A DNA stretch of 41,793 nt from an uncultured Collinsella sp. (lineage in GTDB: Bacteria > Actinomycetota > Coriobacteriia > Coriobacteriales > Coriobacteriaceae). Below are positions 17,323 to 25,138 of the stretch, piece after piece. The notes below the pieces were generated by a model, which saw nothing but the letters and a program-made list of their open reading frames with translations, searched no databases and was not told where the DNA came from. Location of the stretch: NCBI GenBank assembly GCA_900544115.1, contig UQTW01000020.1:1-41793 (forward strand). The letters are read 5' to 3'. Within the stretch, counting starts at the first letter, position 1; each line of letters begins with the position of its first letter. Made by a program: the position numbers and the translations under genes.

Positions 17323-17361
17323 AAACGTTTGACTAGCCATGGTGAACAACCCTGCTATCCT
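17323..17361 (+). promoter_or_regulatory. Candidate promoter with overlapping LacI-type operator
   Basis: TTGACT (17329-17334) is a good -35, but the best -10, the extended TGCTATCCT (17353-17361), lies 21 bp away. AAACGTTT (17323-17330), the core of GalR/PurR-type operators, overlaps the -35. A related 14-bp palindrome lies upstream of gap (30027-30040). Confidence 0.4.
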
Positions 17362-17434
17362 GCGGGTTGACGAAGACTGATATCTCACCTCGTCGATACA
17401 TACTGTCTGGCGAATCGTTTGTCAATGAATTCGG

Positions 17435-17457
17435 TGAACGGTAGTAAATACCGTTCA
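17435..17457. repeat. Perfect 9-bp inverted repeat, probable operator
   Basis: TGAACGGTA (17435-17443) and TACCGTTCA (17449-17457) flank GTAAA. It has dyad symmetry typical of a dimeric repressor site and lies 137 bp before the binding-protein gene. No regulator gene lies in the cluster, so the protein that binds is unknown. Confidence 0.6.
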
Positions 17458-17593
17458 AGCGTATGTATGTATCGGTCGCCGAGCGCGGCACCTCAGTTGG
17501 GTTCGTCGGTAGGTAAGGTATATATCGTCCGCAAGTTGCGCGGGGGCGCGTCTAGGTGCTCCCGGGTAAGATTCTCTATTGATAGGAGAAGAC

Positions 17594-19207
17594 ATGGCCA
17601 TCATCAACAAGGGTATGTCCAGGCGTTCGTTCCTCGGCCTCACCGGCAGCGTCGCTGCTGTCGCAGGGCTTGGTCTCACCGGCTGCGGTGGCAGCTCTAG
17701 CGACGAGGGTTCCGCTTCCGGTTCCACCGATTCCGCCAACCGTGGCGGCGGCGTGATCACCGCTGGTTCCGCTTACGCTCCGTCCAGCTTCGATCCCGCC
17801 AGCACCGGCTCCGCTGTGGGCCTGGGTGCTAACTGGCACGTCGTCGAGGGCCTCTACGGCATCGATTACCACGACTACAGCACCTTCAACGAGCTCGCCA
17901 CCGACGATCCCAAGTCTGTGGACGACACCACTTTCGAGGTCACCATCCGCAAGGGCGCCAAGTTCTCCGATGGCACCGAGGTCACCGCTGACGATGTCGT
18001 TGCCTCCTACACCGCTTGCGCCGCTTCCGCTACCTATGCTCCGTTCTTCCAGCCCTTCGAGTCCATCGAGGCCAAGGACGCCAGCACCGTGACGGTCAAG
18101 ACCAAGGTCCCCAACTTCTCCCTGCTCAAGGATCGTCTGGCTATCGTCCGCGTTACCCCGGCCACCCAGACCGAGGAGGATCGCGCCAAGCAGCCGATCG
18201 GCTCCGGCCCCTGGATGTACGACTCTATCTCCGATACCGAGATCACCCTGGTTCCCAACCCCGAGTACAACGGTGAGTATGCTGCCGAGGATAAGAAGAT
18301 CCAGTACAGCATCCTGACCGACCCCACCGCTCGCGTTACCGCTCAGCAGGAGGGCTCCACGCTCGTTATGGAGCTTGTTACCGCTGACGCCGTCGACCAG
18401 CTCGAGAGCGCCGGCTGCAAGATCGATAACGTTCAGGGTTTCGGCACCCGCTTCATCATGTTCAACGTCGCCAAGGAGCCTTGGAACAACGTCAAGGTCC
18501 GTCAGGCTGTCATGTATGCGCTCGACACCGAGAAGATGGTCAGCAACACCTTCGCCGGCCTTGCCACCGCTGCCAGCTGCTACCTGCCCAAGAGCTTCAC
18601 CAACTATCATGAGGCTTCCACGGTGTACAAGACCGACGCCAAGAAGGCTAAGAAGCTCATCGAGGAGTCTGGCATCACCCCGGGTGCCATCACCCTGCGC
18701 ACCACCGACAACGAGCAGATCAAGGGCATGGCCGCCCAGGTCAAGAACGACCTCGACGCTCTCGGCTTCGATGTGACCATCCAGACCGATACCTCGCCGG
18801 CCACCTACGCTGCCATCGACGGCGGCGAGGCCTACGATATCCTCCTTGCCCCTGGCGATCCTTCCTGCTTCGGCGCCGACCCCGACCTGCTGCTCAACTG
18901 GTGGTACGGCGACAACGTCTGGATGCAGACCCGTTGCCCGTGGAAGGAGTCCGCTGAGTGGCAGAAGCTCCACGGTCTCATGGACGAGGCTCTTGCCGCC
19001 GAGGGCGACGAGCAGCAGAAGAAGTGGAACGAGTGCTTCGACATCATTGCCGACAACGCTGTTCTGTACCCCGTTGTCCACGTCAAGACCGTCTCCGCTT
19101 CCTGGGACGATCCGTCCACTGCGCCCAACGGCGAGGCCCTCGATGGCTTCAAGGGCATCGGCACGACGAGCATGTCCTTCAGGGGCGTCGCGACCGTCAA
19201 GGCGTAA
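17594..19207 (+). CDS. Family 5 substrate-binding lipoprotein, probable sialic acid importer
   Basis: Extracellular solute receptor of an ABC importer (SBP_bac_5 fold), 537 residues. The N terminus has a twin-arginine motif SRRSFLGL, a hydrophobic stretch and the lipobox LTGC, so it is probably exported by Tat and lipid-anchored at that cysteine. The mature part starts with a Ser/Gly-rich linker and shows the family pattern FEVTIRKGAKFSDGTEVTADDVV. Family-5 receptors bind peptides, nickel, haem or, in the SatA/SiaE/NanB branch, sialic acid; because nanE, a NanA-type lyase and a ROK kinase follow, sialic acid is the most likely ligand, though this is inference. ATG 17594 has TAGGAG at 17583-17588. 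A hairpin follows the gene, typical for making the receptor in excess of the membrane parts. Confidence 0.85.
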   Translation: MAIINKGMSRRSFLGLTGSVAAVAGLGLTGCGGSSSDEGSASGSTDSANRGGGVITAGSAYAPSSFDPASTGSAVGLGANWHVVEGLYGIDYHDYSTFNELATDDPKSVDDTTFEVTIRKGAKFSDGTEVTADDVVASYTACAASATYAPFFQPFESIEAKDASTVTVKTKVPNFSLLKDRLAIVRVTPATQTEEDRAKQPIGSGPWMYDSISDTEITLVPNPEYNGEYAAEDKKIQYSILTDPTARVTAQQEGSTLVMELVTADAVDQLESAGCKIDNVQGFGTRFIMFNVAKEPWNNVKVRQAVMYALDTEKMVSNTFAGLATAASCYLPKSFTNYHEASTVYKTDAKKAKKLIEESGITPGAITLRTTDNEQIKGMAAQVKNDLDALGFDVTIQTDTSPATYAAIDGGEAYDILLAPGDPSCFGADPDLLLNWWYGDNVWMQTRCPWKESAEWQKLHGLMDEALAAEGDEQQKKWNECFDIIADNAVLYPVVHVKTVSASWDDPSTAPNGEALDGFKGIGTTSMSFRGVATVKA

Positions 19208-19269
19208 GGCTCGCTTGAGTCTGTATGCAGGATGTCGGTCGTTGGGACCGTATCCTCATAGTTGAAACA

Positions 19270-19303
19270 AAGACCCGGGCGGCAACGACGTCGCCCGGGT
19301 CTT
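19270..19303 (+). terminator. Intercistronic hairpin after the binding protein gene
   Basis: A perfect 12-bp stem (AAGACCCGGGCG at 19270-19281 with 19292-19303) without a T run. It more likely protects the upstream mRNA or attenuates transcription than ends it, as the permease gene follows 60 bp later without a visible promoter. Confidence 0.6.
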
Positions 19304-19364
19304 GTAATGAGTATCCGTACTCATATACCAGTTGGTCCTACCGACAAAAGAAAGGGGAGAGAAC

Positions 19365-20321
19365 GTGAACAACTTGCTACGTTTGATTGGAAGGCGTCTT
19401 GTGGCGCTGCCGATCATGGCATTGGGCGTCACCGTCCTGGTGTTCTTCCTTATGTCGTTCTCCAAGACCGACCCCGCCTACACGGCGTTGGGTGACGGTG
19501 CCTCGCCCGAGGCGGTTGCCGAGTACCATGAGAAGTATGGTCTGGACGACCCCTGGCCCGTGCGTTACGTGCGCTATATGGGCGATTTGATCCATGGCGA
19601 CATGGGCACCTATGGTGCTGCTCGCAACTCCGTTGCCAAGCGCATCTCCACGGCCCTGCCCGTCACGATGCAGCTGACCTTCATCGGTCTTGCCATCGGT
19701 GCGGTCGTTTCGTTTTTGCTCGGCGTCATCGCGGCACTGTATCGCGACAAATGGCCGGACCAAGTGATCCGCGTCTTTTCCATCGCCGGCTTGGCAACCC
19801 CGTCGTTCTGGCTTGCCGTTCTGTTGATCCTGCTGTTCTCTTCCTACCTTAAGGTGCTCCCGGCATCGGGTGCTCTGCCTCACTTCACCACGAATCCGGC
19901 TGGTTATCTGGGCCGCATGATTATGCCCGCCATCGCCTTGGCATTTCCGCTGACGGGCCAGATGACTCGTATCGTGCGTACCGCCATGGTCGAGGAGCTC
20001 GACAAGGACTATGTCCGTATGGCTCGCGGTGCCGGCGTTCCCGAGAAGGTCGTCGTCGGTATCAATGTTCTTCGCAATGCGCTGATCACCCCGGTCACCA
20101 CCCTCGGTCTTAAGATCGGTTACCTCATGGGCGGCGCCGTCGTCATCGAGGTTATCTTCAACCTCCCCGGCATGGGCACCGCGATTCTGCAGGGCGTTCA
20201 GGGCAACGAGGCGAACCTGGTTCAGGGTGTCGTTATCGTCGTTGCTCTTGCCTTCATCATCATCAACATCGTGGTTGACATGCTCTACCTGCTCATCAAC
20301 CCGCGCATCAGGACGGTGTAG
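19365..20321 (+). CDS. ABC importer permease, DppB/OppB type
   Basis: First membrane subunit of the cluster's importer, 318 residues with six hydrophobic segments. The N-terminal RRLVALPIMALGVTVLVFFLMSF matches the DppB/OppB start (cited as LVALPIMALGVTVLVFF), the periplasmic loop contains GLDDPWPVRYVRYMGDLIHGD, reading LDDPWPVRYVRY, and the cytoplasmic coupling (EAA) loop is KDYVRMARGAGVPEKVVV. The start is GTG 19365, with AGGGGAG (19353-19359) 5 nt upstream; a frame extension to 19332 has no ribosome binding site. It is separated by 3 nt from the fused permease-ATPase. The substrate is inferred from the nan genes downstream. Confidence 0.88.
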   Translation: MNNLLRLIGRRLVALPIMALGVTVLVFFLMSFSKTDPAYTALGDGASPEAVAEYHEKYGLDDPWPVRYVRYMGDLIHGDMGTYGAARNSVAKRISTALPVTMQLTFIGLAIGAVVSFLLGVIAALYRDKWPDQVIRVFSIAGLATPSFWLAVLLILLFSSYLKVLPASGALPHFTTNPAGYLGRMIMPAIALAFPLTGQMTRIVRTAMVEELDKDYVRMARGAGVPEKVVVGINVLRNALITPVTTLGLKIGYLMGGAVVIEVIFNLPGMGTAILQGVQGNEANLVQGVVIVVALAFIIINIVVDMLYLLINPRIRTV

Positions 20322-20324
20322 ATT

Positions 20325-22340
20325 ATGGTAAAGATTCGAGAGAAGCAAACCGAGCAGCTCGAGAAGGCTGCCTCCAAGGGGCTCAAGCTCGGTGGCTGGA
20401 AGAAGATGACGCTGTCTTCTAAGATTGCCGCCGTCGTGCTGGTGCTGGTCGCCCTGACTGCGATTCTGGCGCCCCTTCTTGCCCCCTATAGCCCGGTCGA
20501 GATCTTTACGGCTCGCCAGGCTCCCGGCAACGGATTTATCTTCGGTACCGACGATAAGGGTCGCGATATTCTGTCGCGTATGCTCTACGGTGGTCGTTAC
20601 TCGCTGATTATCGGCTTTGGCGCCACTGCCATGGCTCTGGTCTGCGGCTCGGTCGTGGGCGCCCTTGCAGCGGTTTCGCGCAAGGCCGTCTCCGAGACGA
20701 TCATGCGTATCTTGGACATCATCATGTCCATCCCGGGCATCGCCCTCGCGGCCGTCTTCGTCTCCATCCTGGGCAACTCCGTGCCGTCGATCATCTTCGC
20801 CATCGGCTTTATGTACACTCCGCAGATTGCCCGTATCGTGCGCGCCAACATCGTGTCCGAGTACGGCGAGGACTATGTCCGCGCGGTCATCGTTTCCGGC
20901 GCCAAGGCTCCGTGGATTTTAATCAAGCATGTTCTGCGTAACTGCATCGCCCCGATCATGGTCTTCACCGTTACCCTAGTCGCCGACGCCATCATCTTCG
21001 AGGCTTCGCTGACCTTCATCGGCGCTGGTATCCAGGAGCCCACCGCTACCTGGGGCAACATCCTCGCCGACGCCCGCGGCGGCGTGCTCGCCGGCCGTTG
21101 GTGGCAGGCGTTGTTCCCGGGCCTGGCCATCATGATCACCTGCCTGGCGCTCAACATCCTCTCCGAGGGCATTACCGACGCAATGGCCGCTGCTCCCTCC
21201 GCCGCCCTGGATCCGACCGATTCCTCCAAGCGTCGCGAGGCCGACCTGCTGGTCTCCGACCCCGTTCGCGCCTACAAGGAGCAGGCCCAGTCCCTCTCCG
21301 CTCGCCTTGGCGCCCTGCGCGATGTCGAGCTCAAGCGTGACGATCGCCATGTGCCCGACGAGTCTGTCGAACCGATTCTCTCGGTCCGTGACTTCTGCAT
21401 TCAGTTTGAGCATCACGGTGATATCAACGTCGTCGACCATGTCAACTTTGACGTCCGTCCTGGTCAGACCATGGGCCTGGTGGGCGAGTCCGGTTGCGGT
21501 AAGTCCATCACCACGCTGGCCATCATGGGCCTGACCGACGACGATGAGCACCTTTCCGGCGAGGTTCTCTGGGAGGGCCGTGACCTGCTCAAGATGAGCA
21601 AGAAGGAGTGGTTCGGCCTGCGCGGTACCGATATCGCCATGGTCTATCAGGACGCCCTGTCCTCGCTCAACCCCTCGATGCTCATCTCCGCTCAGATGAA
21701 GCAGCTCACCAAGCGCGGCGGCACCCGCAGCGCCGAGGAGCTCCTGGAGCTCGTCGGCCTCGATCCCAAGCGTACGCTCGAGAGCTACCCGCATGAGCTT
21801 TCCGGTGGCCAGCGTCAGCGTGTTCTGATCGCTATGGCCCTTACCCGCGACCCCAAGCTGGTCATCTGCGACGAGCCCACGACCGCTCTGGACGTTACCG
21901 TCCAGAAGCAGGTCATCAAGCTGCTCAACGACCTTCAGGCCAAGCTCGGCTTTGCCATGATCTTCGTCTCGCATGACCTGGCGCTGGTCGCCGAGGTCGC
22001 CCATAACATCACGGTTATGTACGCCGGTCAGGTCATCGAGCAGGCACCCACCAAGGAGCTGCTCACTAACCCGATCCACGAGTACACCCGCGGTCTTCTG
22101 GGCTCCGTTCTGTCCATCGAGAGCGGTTCGGGCCGTCTGCACCAGGTGCCCGGCGCCGTTCCGAGCCCGCGCGATTTCCCCAAGGGCGATCGCTTCGCGC
22201 CCCGCTCGAGCCATCCGCGCATCGGCCTGGACACCCGTCCGGTCTTCAAGCGCGTGCCCGGCACCGAGCACTTCTATTCCGAGCTCCCCGACGAGGTGCT
22301 CAAGGCAAATGGTTTGACCCCTCACGCGGAGGTGATGTAG
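20325..22340 (+). CDS. Fused ABC permease (DppC type) and ATPase (DppD type)
   Basis: A 671-residue fusion of two importer parts. Residues ~1-300 are a DppC/OppC-type permease (FGTDDKGRDILSRMLYGGRYS, i.e. TDDKGRDILSRMLYG, then the EAA loop EDYVRAVIVSGAKAP). A charged linker (~300-345) leads to an ATPase domain with Walker A GESGCGKS near residue 390, signature LSGGQRQRV near 491 and Walker B VICDEPTTALD near 515. The same fusion layout is recalled for SatC of Haemophilus ducreyi and SiaG of Corynebacterium glutamicum, both sialic acid importers, which supports the substrate assignment. The C-terminal tail has GDRFAPRSSHP where OppD-type proteins have a cysteine-rich GC-x5-C motif, so the Cys cluster is absent. 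The frame is continuous; this is not a sequencing artefact as far as the sequence shows. Confidence 0.9.
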   Translation: MVKIREKQTEQLEKAASKGLKLGGWKKMTLSSKIAAVVLVLVALTAILAPLLAPYSPVEIFTARQAPGNGFIFGTDDKGRDILSRMLYGGRYSLIIGFGATAMALVCGSVVGALAAVSRKAVSETIMRILDIIMSIPGIALAAVFVSILGNSVPSIIFAIGFMYTPQIARIVRANIVSEYGEDYVRAVIVSGAKAPWILIKHVLRNCIAPIMVFTVTLVADAIIFEASLTFIGAGIQEPTATWGNILADARGGVLAGRWWQALFPGLAIMITCLALNILSEGITDAMAAAPSAALDPTDSSKRREADLLVSDPVRAYKEQAQSLSARLGALRDVELKRDDRHVPDESVEPILSVRDFCIQFEHHGDINVVDHVNFDVRPGQTMGLVGESGCGKSITTLAIMGLTDDDEHLSGEVLWEGRDLLKMSKKEWFGLRGTDIAMVYQDALSSLNPSMLISAQMKQLTKRGGTRSAEELLELVGLDPKRTLESYPHELSGGQRQRVLIAMALTRDPKLVICDEPTTALDVTVQKQVIKLLNDLQAKLGFAMIFVSHDLALVAEVAHNITVMYAGQVIEQAPTKELLTNPIHEYTRGLLGSVLSIESGSGRLHQVPGAVPSPRDFPKGDRFAPRSSHPRIGLDTRPVFKRVPGTEHFYSELPDEVLKANGLTPHAEVM

Positions 22341-23168
22341 ATGAGCGAGACCGCAGTCAACGGCGTCGAGCCGATCATCTTCCTTGATGACGTCCACGTC
22401 ACTTTTAGGACCCGTACCGGCTCGATTCTGCACCCCAACCTGGTTCACGCCGTCCAGGGTGTAACGATTAAGCTCATGCCCGGTCAGACGATCGGCATCG
22501 TCGGCGAGTCCGGTTGCGGTAAGTCCACCACCGCCAACGTCATGTGCGGCCTGCAGGCCCCCACGAGCGGCAAGGTCTACTTTAAGGGCAAGGACGTTAC
22601 CAAACGTACCGCCGAGGACCGTCGCCACATGGGTCGCGTCATCTCGGTCGTGTTCCAGAACCCGGCCACGGCGCTCAACCCCCGCATGGTCGTTCGCGAG
22701 CAGCTGCTCGACCCCATGCGCGTCCACAACCTGGGTACCGAGGCCGAGCAGGAGAAGCGCGTCAAGGAGCTCTTGGAGCTCACCGGTCTGCCCAGCTCCG
22801 CCGCCGAGGTTCTTCCCGGCCAGCTTTCGGGCGGCCAGCGCCAGCGCGTCGCAATTGCCCGTGCCCTGTCGCTGAACCCCGATGCCATCATCGCCGACGA
22901 GCCCACCTCGGCTCTGGACGTTTCGGTCCGCGCGCAGATTCTGAACCTGCTGACCGACCTTAAGAAGGAGCTCGGCCTGGCCATGGTGTTCATCAGCCAT
23001 GACATCCAGACGGTCCGCTATATCTCTGACGACATCATCGTTATGAATGGCGGCAAGATCGTTGAGCAGGGCGAGGCCAAGCAGGTCTTCCAGCACCCTC
23101 AGGACCCCTACACCAAGATGCTGCTCGGCGCTGCGCCGTCGCTGCTGCATCCCAAGCTCGGCGAGTAG
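22341..23168 (+). CDS. ABC importer ATPase, DppF/OppF type
   Basis: Second nucleotide-binding subunit of the cluster's importer, 275 residues: Walker A GESGCGKSTT near residue 55, Q-loop VVFQNPATALNPR, signature LSGGQRQRVAIARAL near 162, Walker B AIIADEPTSALD and H-loop FISHD. It ends soon after the ATPase core (MLLGAAPSLLHPKLGE) and lacks the usual C-terminal oligopeptide-transporter extension with its cysteines. ATG 22341 follows the stop of the fusion gene directly; a near-perfect Shine-Dalgarno GGAGGTGAT lies in the last codons of that gene. It would pair with the ATPase half of the fusion protein. Confidence 0.9.
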   Translation: MSETAVNGVEPIIFLDDVHVTFRTRTGSILHPNLVHAVQGVTIKLMPGQTIGIVGESGCGKSTTANVMCGLQAPTSGKVYFKGKDVTKRTAEDRRHMGRVISVVFQNPATALNPRMVVREQLLDPMRVHNLGTEAEQEKRVKELLELTGLPSSAAEVLPGQLSGGQRQRVAIARALSLNPDAIIADEPTSALDVSVRAQILNLLTDLKKELGLAMVFISHDIQTVRYISDDIIVMNGGKIVEQGEAKQVFQHPQDPYTKMLLGAAPSLLHPKLGE

Positions 23169-23184
23169 CCTCGCTTTCCCTCCC

Positions 23185-23212
23185 GTGCGCCCGGTTCCCT
23201 TGCCGGGCGCAC
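23185..23212 (+). terminator. Intercistronic hairpin after the importer genes
   Basis: GTGCGCCCGG (23185-23194) pairs perfectly with CCGGGCGCAC (23203-23212). It lacks a T tail, so read-through into the esterase gene is expected. Confidence 0.5.
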
Positions 23213-23248
23213 CTCCGTTGCGATTTCGAAAGGTTGGGTTCACGAGCC

Positions 23249-24226
23249 ATGCCGAGTGCTCAAGAGCTACAACAGCAATTTGGTGAATATCGAGGCGCTA
23301 TGCCCCGTCCATCGGATTTCGATCTCTTTTGGAAGGACCGCATGGCCGAGGCCGACGCCGTCGAGCTCGACTACGCTATCGAGGCGGCTTCGGTTGCGGA
23401 TTCCGCGACCTGTCGGTTTTTCGACCTCTGGTATACCGGCATGTGTGGTGCACGCCTGCATGCCAAGTACCTCAAGCCGGTCTCGGAGGAGCCCATGCCG
23501 TTGGTGCTTCAGTTCCATGGATATCCGGGTGCGAGCCGCAGCTGGTTTGAGCAGGTGTCGTTTGCGGGCATGGGCATGGCGCTCATCGCCCTCGATTGCC
23601 CCGGCCAGGGTGGTCCCTCCGAGGATATTGGTGGATTTGAGGGCACGACGGTCGCGGGCCATATCGTCGCCGGTATCGACGGCGACCCGGCCAACCTCTA
23701 CTATGTCCGCCTACACCAGGATATCCGCATTTTGTGCCGTATCGTTCGCGAGCTCGAGGGCATCGATCTTACCCGCGTATTTGTGAACGGCGCATCGCAG
23801 GGCGGCGGTTTGGGTATTGCAACCTGCGCGCTCAATAGCGATTTGGTTGACCGCGCGGCTATCCTCTATCCCTTCTTATCGGACTTCCGCCTGGTTTGGG
23901 ATCTGGATGCCGACGATATTGCCTACGAGGGTCTGCGCTATTGGTCGCGTTGGTTTGACGAGGACTCGACTCGTATCGAGGAAGCCTATGCCAAGCTGGC
24001 GTACTTCGATTCCAAGAACTTTGCCCCCATGGTCAAATGCCCTGTTCTGTTTGGCACGGGCACGGCCGATATCGTCTGTCCGCCGGCGACGCAGTTTGCG
24101 GTCTACAACAACTTGACCTGCGATAAGCGTCATAAGTTCTTTGAGGGCTTTGGCCACGAGGAGATTCAGGACTTTGATGATCTGATCATTCCGTTTTTCT
24201 GCGAGGGAGGGGAGGCTCATGTCTAA
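23249..24226 (+). CDS. AXE1-type acetyl esterase, probable sialate O-acetylesterase
   Basis: Alpha/beta hydrolase of the acetyl xylan esterase/cephalosporin C deacetylase family, 325 residues, the normal size. The family N terminus (RPSDFDLFWKDRMAEAD) is present, as are FHGYPGASRSW (89-99), the nucleophile S183 in GASQGG, D274 in GTADIVCPP and H303 in FGHEEI, a complete triad. Members remove O-acetyl groups from sugars; inside a sialic acid cluster removal of acetyl groups from O-acetylated sialic acid (or from the imported sugar) is the natural guess, and no signal peptide is seen, so it acts inside the cell. ATG 23249 is preferred from family alignment although the nearest purine-rich stretch (AAAGG, 23229-23233) is 15 nt upstream; TTG 23234 would be too close to it. 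It overlaps the next gene by 8 nt. Confidence 0.88.
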   Translation: MPSAQELQQQFGEYRGAMPRPSDFDLFWKDRMAEADAVELDYAIEAASVADSATCRFFDLWYTGMCGARLHAKYLKPVSEEPMPLVLQFHGYPGASRSWFEQVSFAGMGMALIALDCPGQGGPSEDIGGFEGTTVAGHIVAGIDGDPANLYYVRLHQDIRILCRIVRELEGIDLTRVFVNGASQGGGLGIATCALNSDLVDRAAILYPFLSDFRLVWDLDADDIAYEGLRYWSRWFDEDSTRIEEAYAKLAYFDSKNFAPMVKCPVLFGTGTADIVCPPATQFAVYNNLTCDKRHKFFEGFGHEEIQDFDDLIIPFFCEGGEAHV

Positions 24227-25070
24227 GTGCGAGAGCAATGTTGACGAGCTGATAGTCCCCGGGCTCGTGGGAATTCCTGGAACGGTTTCGTCAAGGCTCG
24301 CAGAATATCGGGACTGGCACGGCGATGTCCGAGCAGATGTTTCTGATTTAGAGACATGCGCTTCGAATCTTGAGATTCAAGGCCAGGCCATTACGGCGAT
24401 TGACTTTGTTAACCCCTGCGCCCGTTACTCGGAGGTCTCCTTTGAGCTCGGTGACGATGAAGTCCACGCTCGCTTGATTGAGCCTGTTGGTCGTGCCCGA
24501 GTATCTGAGCGCGTGCCGCTGTGCCTGATGTTCCACGACATCGATCGGCCTGTGCGCGGCTGGCATCACATGACGAGATTTGCCGCCATGGGGTATGCCG
24601 TCCTCGCGCTGGATGACGATGTCGCTGGTGCGGACGACCTGCAGCGGGGGATTGCTTCGCCCGCTTTTGTCAAGCGCGTCCGTTGGGGTTGCGCGATGGC
24701 GAAGGTGGCGCGCAATCTTGATGGCATGGACCCCGACCGCATCTTTGCATGGGGCGAGGGTCTTGGCGGCGGAGTCGCGCTGGCGGTTTCTGCTCTGGAC
24801 GAGCGGGGCCTCGCCTGCACGGCGGTTGCCAACCCGCTGCCCGGCGGTCTCGAGGCTCTGTCGTCTCGGGTGCGCGGATCGGTGCTCATGGGCACATCGC
24901 TTATGGATACCGTGAGCGATCCCAAGGATCAGTTTGCCGTATTCAACGGTCTTGAGTGTGACCGGAGGCATATCATCTATGCCAAATACGCTCATGAGCG
25001 TATCAATGCGTTCGAAAACGAAGTCGTCGACTTCTTTAACCAAACGTTCTACCCGTGTTCTTTGGCCTAG
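24219..25070 (+). CDS. AXE1-like alpha/beta hydrolase lacking the catalytic serine
   Basis: Full-length paralogue of the preceding esterase, 283 residues, with a shortened N terminus. It aligns over the nucleophile region (IFAWGEGLGGGVALAVSAL against VFVNGASQGGGLGIATCAL), but the nucleophile position is glycine (G181) instead of serine. The acid and histidine positions appear kept (D230 in SLMDTVSDP, H259 in KYAHERI), and the end DQFAVFNGLECDRRH matches TQFAVYNNLTCDKRH of the esterase. The loop holding FHGYPGASRSW has become FHDIDRPVRGW. The frame is intact with a strong ribosome binding site (GGAGGGGAGG) and overlaps the esterase by 8 nt, so it is expressed with it. It is probably not an ordinary esterase; it could be a partner or regulator of the active enzyme, a sugar-binding protein, or an enzyme of another mechanism. 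Confidence 0.8.
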   Translation: MSKCESNVDELIVPGLVGIPGTVSSRLAEYRDWHGDVRADVSDLETCASNLEIQGQAITAIDFVNPCARYSEVSFELGDDEVHARLIEPVGRARVSERVPLCLMFHDIDRPVRGWHHMTRFAAMGYAVLALDDDVAGADDLQRGIASPAFVKRVRWGCAMAKVARNLDGMDPDRIFAWGEGLGGGVALAVSALDERGLACTAVANPLPGGLEALSSRVRGSVLMGTSLMDTVSDPKDQFAVFNGLECDRRHIIYAKYAHERINAFENEVVDFFNQTFYPCSLA

Positions 25071-25138
25071 ACGGCCTGGACACTGCCAACAAGAGTGGGT
25101 GGCATAGGGCCGCCCGCCAGACAACTAAGGAGATTCTT

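Larger units (their letters stand above)
17229..17593 (+). other. 365-bp control region upstream of the sugar cluster
   Basis: This non-coding stretch separates uvrC from the sugar-uptake genes and has lower GC than its flanks in the first 200 bp. It holds a LacI-operator-like AAACGTTT (17323-17330) that touches TTGACT (17329-17334), an extended -10-like TGCTATCCT (17353-17361), an inverted repeat (17435-17457), a second promoter-like pair TTGGGT/TATATA (17497-17524) and a leader hairpin (17541-17547 with 17558-17564, CGGGGGC/GCTCCCG with one G-U pair). No terminator for uvrC is evident and no ORF of interest was found. Confidence 0.7.

Noticed and set aside
17516..17525. GGTATA-type NanR repeat as in E. 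coli
   Set aside because: A single GGTATAT occurs near the promoter-like pair, but E. coli NanR binds repeated hexamers and no second copy is present.
20325..22340. Permease-ATPase fusion as a sequencing frameshift or lost stop codon
   Set aside because: A proper charged linker joins the domains in frame and the same fusion is recalled from other sialic acid importers.
20976..23243. 755-codon minus-strand open frame opposite the importer genes
   Set aside because: Antisense shadow of two ABC proteins with clear Walker and signature motifs; the translation is repetitive Gly/Leu/Asp without family features.
24219..25070. Calling the second AXE1-like gene a pseudogene
   Set aside because: The frame is complete, it has a strong ribosome binding site, and Asp and His positions are kept; only the serine is changed.
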